A model generated the notes under the pieces. That model did not search any database and was not told the origin of the DNA. It was given only the letters and a program-made list of their open reading frames with translations. The position numbers and the translations under genes were made by a program. Source: Actinomycetes bacterium (lineage in GTDB: Bacteria > Actinomycetota > Acidimicrobiia > Acidimicrobiales > RAAP-2). Taken from it: 7,320 nucleotides of DNA. The DNA is taken from positions 5,868 through 13,187 of the forward strand of contig JAJYYT010000020.1 of the NCBI GenBank assembly GCA_021800645.1, read 5' to 3'. Shown piece after piece: positions 6,233 through 7,320 of this stretch (positions within the stretch are counted from its first letter, which is position 1; each line of letters opens with the position of its first letter).

Positions 6233-6265
6233 CTCTCACGTTGCGCCTTGGTGCGCAGCTGCGTG

Positions 6266-6296
6266 GCCTCGACACAGAGCCGCCTCGACACAGAGC
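6266..6296 (+). repeat. 15-bp tandem direct repeat (16-bp period) upstream of the 6371 gene
   Basis: GCCTCGACACAGAGC occurs at 6266-6280 and again at 6282-6296, separated by one base. It lies in the 138-base gap after the small zinc-ribbon gene and about 60 bases upstream of the candidate -10 at 6355. It could be a paired operator or a slippage duplication. Confidence 0.7.
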
Positions 6297-6354
6297 GTCA
6301 CTGCGGGACTTCGTCGGCTCGACGTGCGGCACGGCGGGTGCCGGGATCTGGCGA

Positions 6355-6360
6355 TAACCT
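6355..6360 (+). promoter_or_regulatory. Candidate -10 box giving a leaderless start at 6368/6371
   Basis: TAACCT matches the TANNNT pattern of actinobacterial -10 boxes. It ends seven bases before the GTG at 6368 and ten before the ATG at 6371. No Shine-Dalgarno lies before either codon. This spacing is what a leaderless transcript starting at or next to the start codon would show. No good -35 hexamer was seen. Confidence 0.4.
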
Positions 6361-6370
6361 GGTCGGCGTG

Positions 6371-6778
6371 ATGACAGACGCCGCAAGCGGCGGCGCGCAG
6401 CTCGACCTCGACCTGCTGGCGTCCTCGTTGCGTGCGGACGCCAGTGACGTGCGCGTGCTCCTGCGCGCGCTGGTCTCCAGGCTCTCGGACGCGCTGGGCG
6501 GCCGGCTCGCGGTCGAGCGCGCCGGGCGCTTCCGCAAGCCCGAGGAGATCCGTCGGGTGTCCATCCGCCTCGGCGACGACCAGTTCGACGCGACCGTCGA
6601 TCGCGGCAACGTGGAATGCGTCATCAGCAGGAGCAGCGGAGGCGTCCGGATCCGCTCCAGCCGGGTGGGGATCGACGAGTGGCTGCACCGGCTCCTCGCC
6701 GCCCTGCGCGACGAGGCCGCGACCACGGAGGCAACGAGGATTGCACTGGAGTCCCTCGTGATCGGGAACGGCTCGTGA
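6371..6778 (+). CDS. Unrecognised 135-residue protein paired with the YbjQ-domain gene
   Basis: I do not recognise the family. From the ATG at 6371 it is 135 residues: helix-rich 11-42 (LDLDLLASSL then VRVLLRALVSRLSDAL), a strand-rich middle 45-98 (GRLAVERAGRFRKPEEIRRVSIRLGDDQFD and VECVISRSSGGVRI), and a final helix pair from 101 (IDEWLHRLLAALRDEAATTEAT). It has no signal peptide, membrane segment or cysteine pair, so it is probably a soluble cytoplasmic alpha/beta protein. The frame extends upstream to a TTG at 6248, but that part is Arg/Ser-rich and covers the promoter-like region. A GTG at 6368 directly precedes the ATG and may be the real leaderless start. Its last codon overlaps the next gene's start (GTGA), so the two products are probably made together and may act together. 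Confidence 0.78.
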   Translation: MTDAASGGAQLDLDLLASSLRADASDVRVLLRALVSRLSDALGGRLAVERAGRFRKPEEIRRVSIRLGDDQFDATVDRGNVECVISRSSGGVRIRSSRVGIDEWLHRLLAALRDEAATTEATRIALESLVIGNGS

Positions 6779-7320
6779 CCGACAGCCCAGAGGGAGCCGG
6801 AACCGCGCGCCCCGACACTGCGCCCACCGAAGGCTCCCTTCCCGAGGGGCTTCCCAGGGACGCCAGCAGGCGGCTCGCCGAGCTGGAGGACCGTCCCGGC
6901 CACAAAGGGATGTTCACCTCTGACCTCTCGGTCAACGAGTTCCTCCTCATCAAGGAGGTCGGCTTCCACCCCGTCGGGTTCGTCATGGGGAGCTCGATCT
7001 ACCACCTCGGCATCCAGACGCGAAGGTGGTCGCAGAGCCAGGAGCTGTCCAAGCTCACCGAAGCGATGTACCAGGCGCGTGAGCTCGCGATGGACCGGAT
7101 GGACGCCGAAGCGACCGAGCTCGGCGCGGACGGTGTCGTCGGGGTGCGGCTCGACGTGAATTACTACGAGTGGGGCTCGGACACTGCGGAGTTCATCGCG
7201 GTCGGCACCGCGGTGAAGGCGGAGGACGGCCGCTCCTACCGGAACCGCCACGGAAAGCCCTTCACGTCGGATCTGTCCGGACAGGACTTCTGGGTCCTGA
7301 TGCAAACGGGCCACGTCCCG
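6775..7320 (+). CDS. YbjQ/UPF0145 'heavy-metal-binding' domain protein, probably two tandem domains (3' end outside window)
   Basis: A complete open frame of 182 codons runs to the right edge with no stop. It starts at a GTG whose last two bases begin the TGA of the upstream gene (GTGA overlap), a classic coupled arrangement. Residues 1-45 are a charged, Pro-rich lead. Residues 47-147 make one YbjQ-like domain: FTSDLSVNEFLL, then VGFVMGSSIYHLG, the helix LTEAMYQARELAMDRMDAEA, LGADGVVGVRLD (116-127), and a closing AEFIAVGTAV. At 163 a second copy begins with FTSDLSGQDFWVLMQTGHVP, 116 residues after the first FTSDLS, so the full protein is probably a tandem duplication. YbjQ proteins are small oligomeric alpha/beta proteins of unknown function; 'heavy-metal-binding' is a family name, not shown by any metal-ligand motif here. 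It has no signal peptide, so it is likely cytoplasmic. Confidence 0.85.
   Translation, partial: MTDSPEGAGTARPDTAPTEGSLPEGLPRDASRRLAELEDRPGHKGMFTSDLSVNEFLLIKEVGFHPVGFVMGSSIYHLGIQTRRWSQSQELSKLTEAMYQARELAMDRMDAEATELGADGVVGVRLDVNYYEWGSDTAEFIAVGTAVKAEDGRSYRNRHGKPFTSDLSGQDFWVLMQTGHVP

Noticed and set aside
6240..6257. Possible terminator hairpin TGCGC-CTTGGT-GCGCA after the zinc-ribbon gene
   Set aside because: Only five base pairs and no T-tract, so indistinguishable from chance in GC-rich DNA.
6298..7314. Minus-strand open frame of 338 codons opposite the 6371 gene and the YbjQ gene
   Set aside because: No recognisable motif. The plus strand carries a clear YbjQ domain with an internal repeat and a coupled upstream gene.

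Overview
The window is GC-rich DNA (roughly 70% by eye). Dense coding, frequent GTG starts, secreted proteins with Pro/Ala/Thr linkers and an Rpf-type peptidoglycan hydrolase all suggest an actinobacterial chromosome. The style of the Rpf-like and YbjQ-like proteins recalls Acidimicrobiia or nearby deep-branching Actinomycetota, but that placement is inference. No tRNA, rRNA, CRISPR array, transposase, integrase or phage gene was seen. No gene-free stretch exceeds 140 bases.

Layout, left to right. The plus strand opens with the 3' end of a secreted low-complexity protein that closes with an IPT/TIG immunoglobulin-like domain (3-632). It converges on a minus-strand block of four genes that reads right to left: a KimA-like potassium/APC-superfamily permease (5902-3962); a secreted coiled-coil protein with an Rpf/lysozyme-like C-terminal domain (3889-2669); a YdfG-like NADP-dependent short-chain dehydrogenase (2627-1845); and an FMN-dependent alpha-hydroxy-acid oxidase/dehydrogenase (1844-669). 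The last two are abutted (TGA directly followed by ATG) and are almost certainly co-translated. The Rpf-like gene has its own candidate promoter in the 72-base gap after the permease gene.

A divergent intergenic region of about 108 bases (5903-6010) separates the permease from a plus-strand group. That group is a 73-residue CxxC-GGWH mini zinc-ribbon protein (6011-6232), a 135-residue unrecognised protein (6371-6778), and a protein with YbjQ-type (UPF0145, 'heavy-metal-binding') domains. The YbjQ-type gene overlaps its upstream neighbour by GTGA and runs off the right edge (6775-7320). Its second domain copy is just starting at the edge.

How the genes may work together. The SDR and flavoenzyme pair suggests oxidation of 3-hydroxy and 2-hydroxy acids. 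The KimA-like transporter and Rpf-like hydrolase link potassium/turgor control with wall remodelling, two processes tied to c-di-AMP in other Gram-positives; no ydaO riboswitch is recognisable here. The most unusual single protein is the coiled-coil plus Rpf-like fusion. Its layout resembles FtsEX-activated wall hydrolases, but with a glycan-cleaving rather than peptide-cleaving catalytic end.
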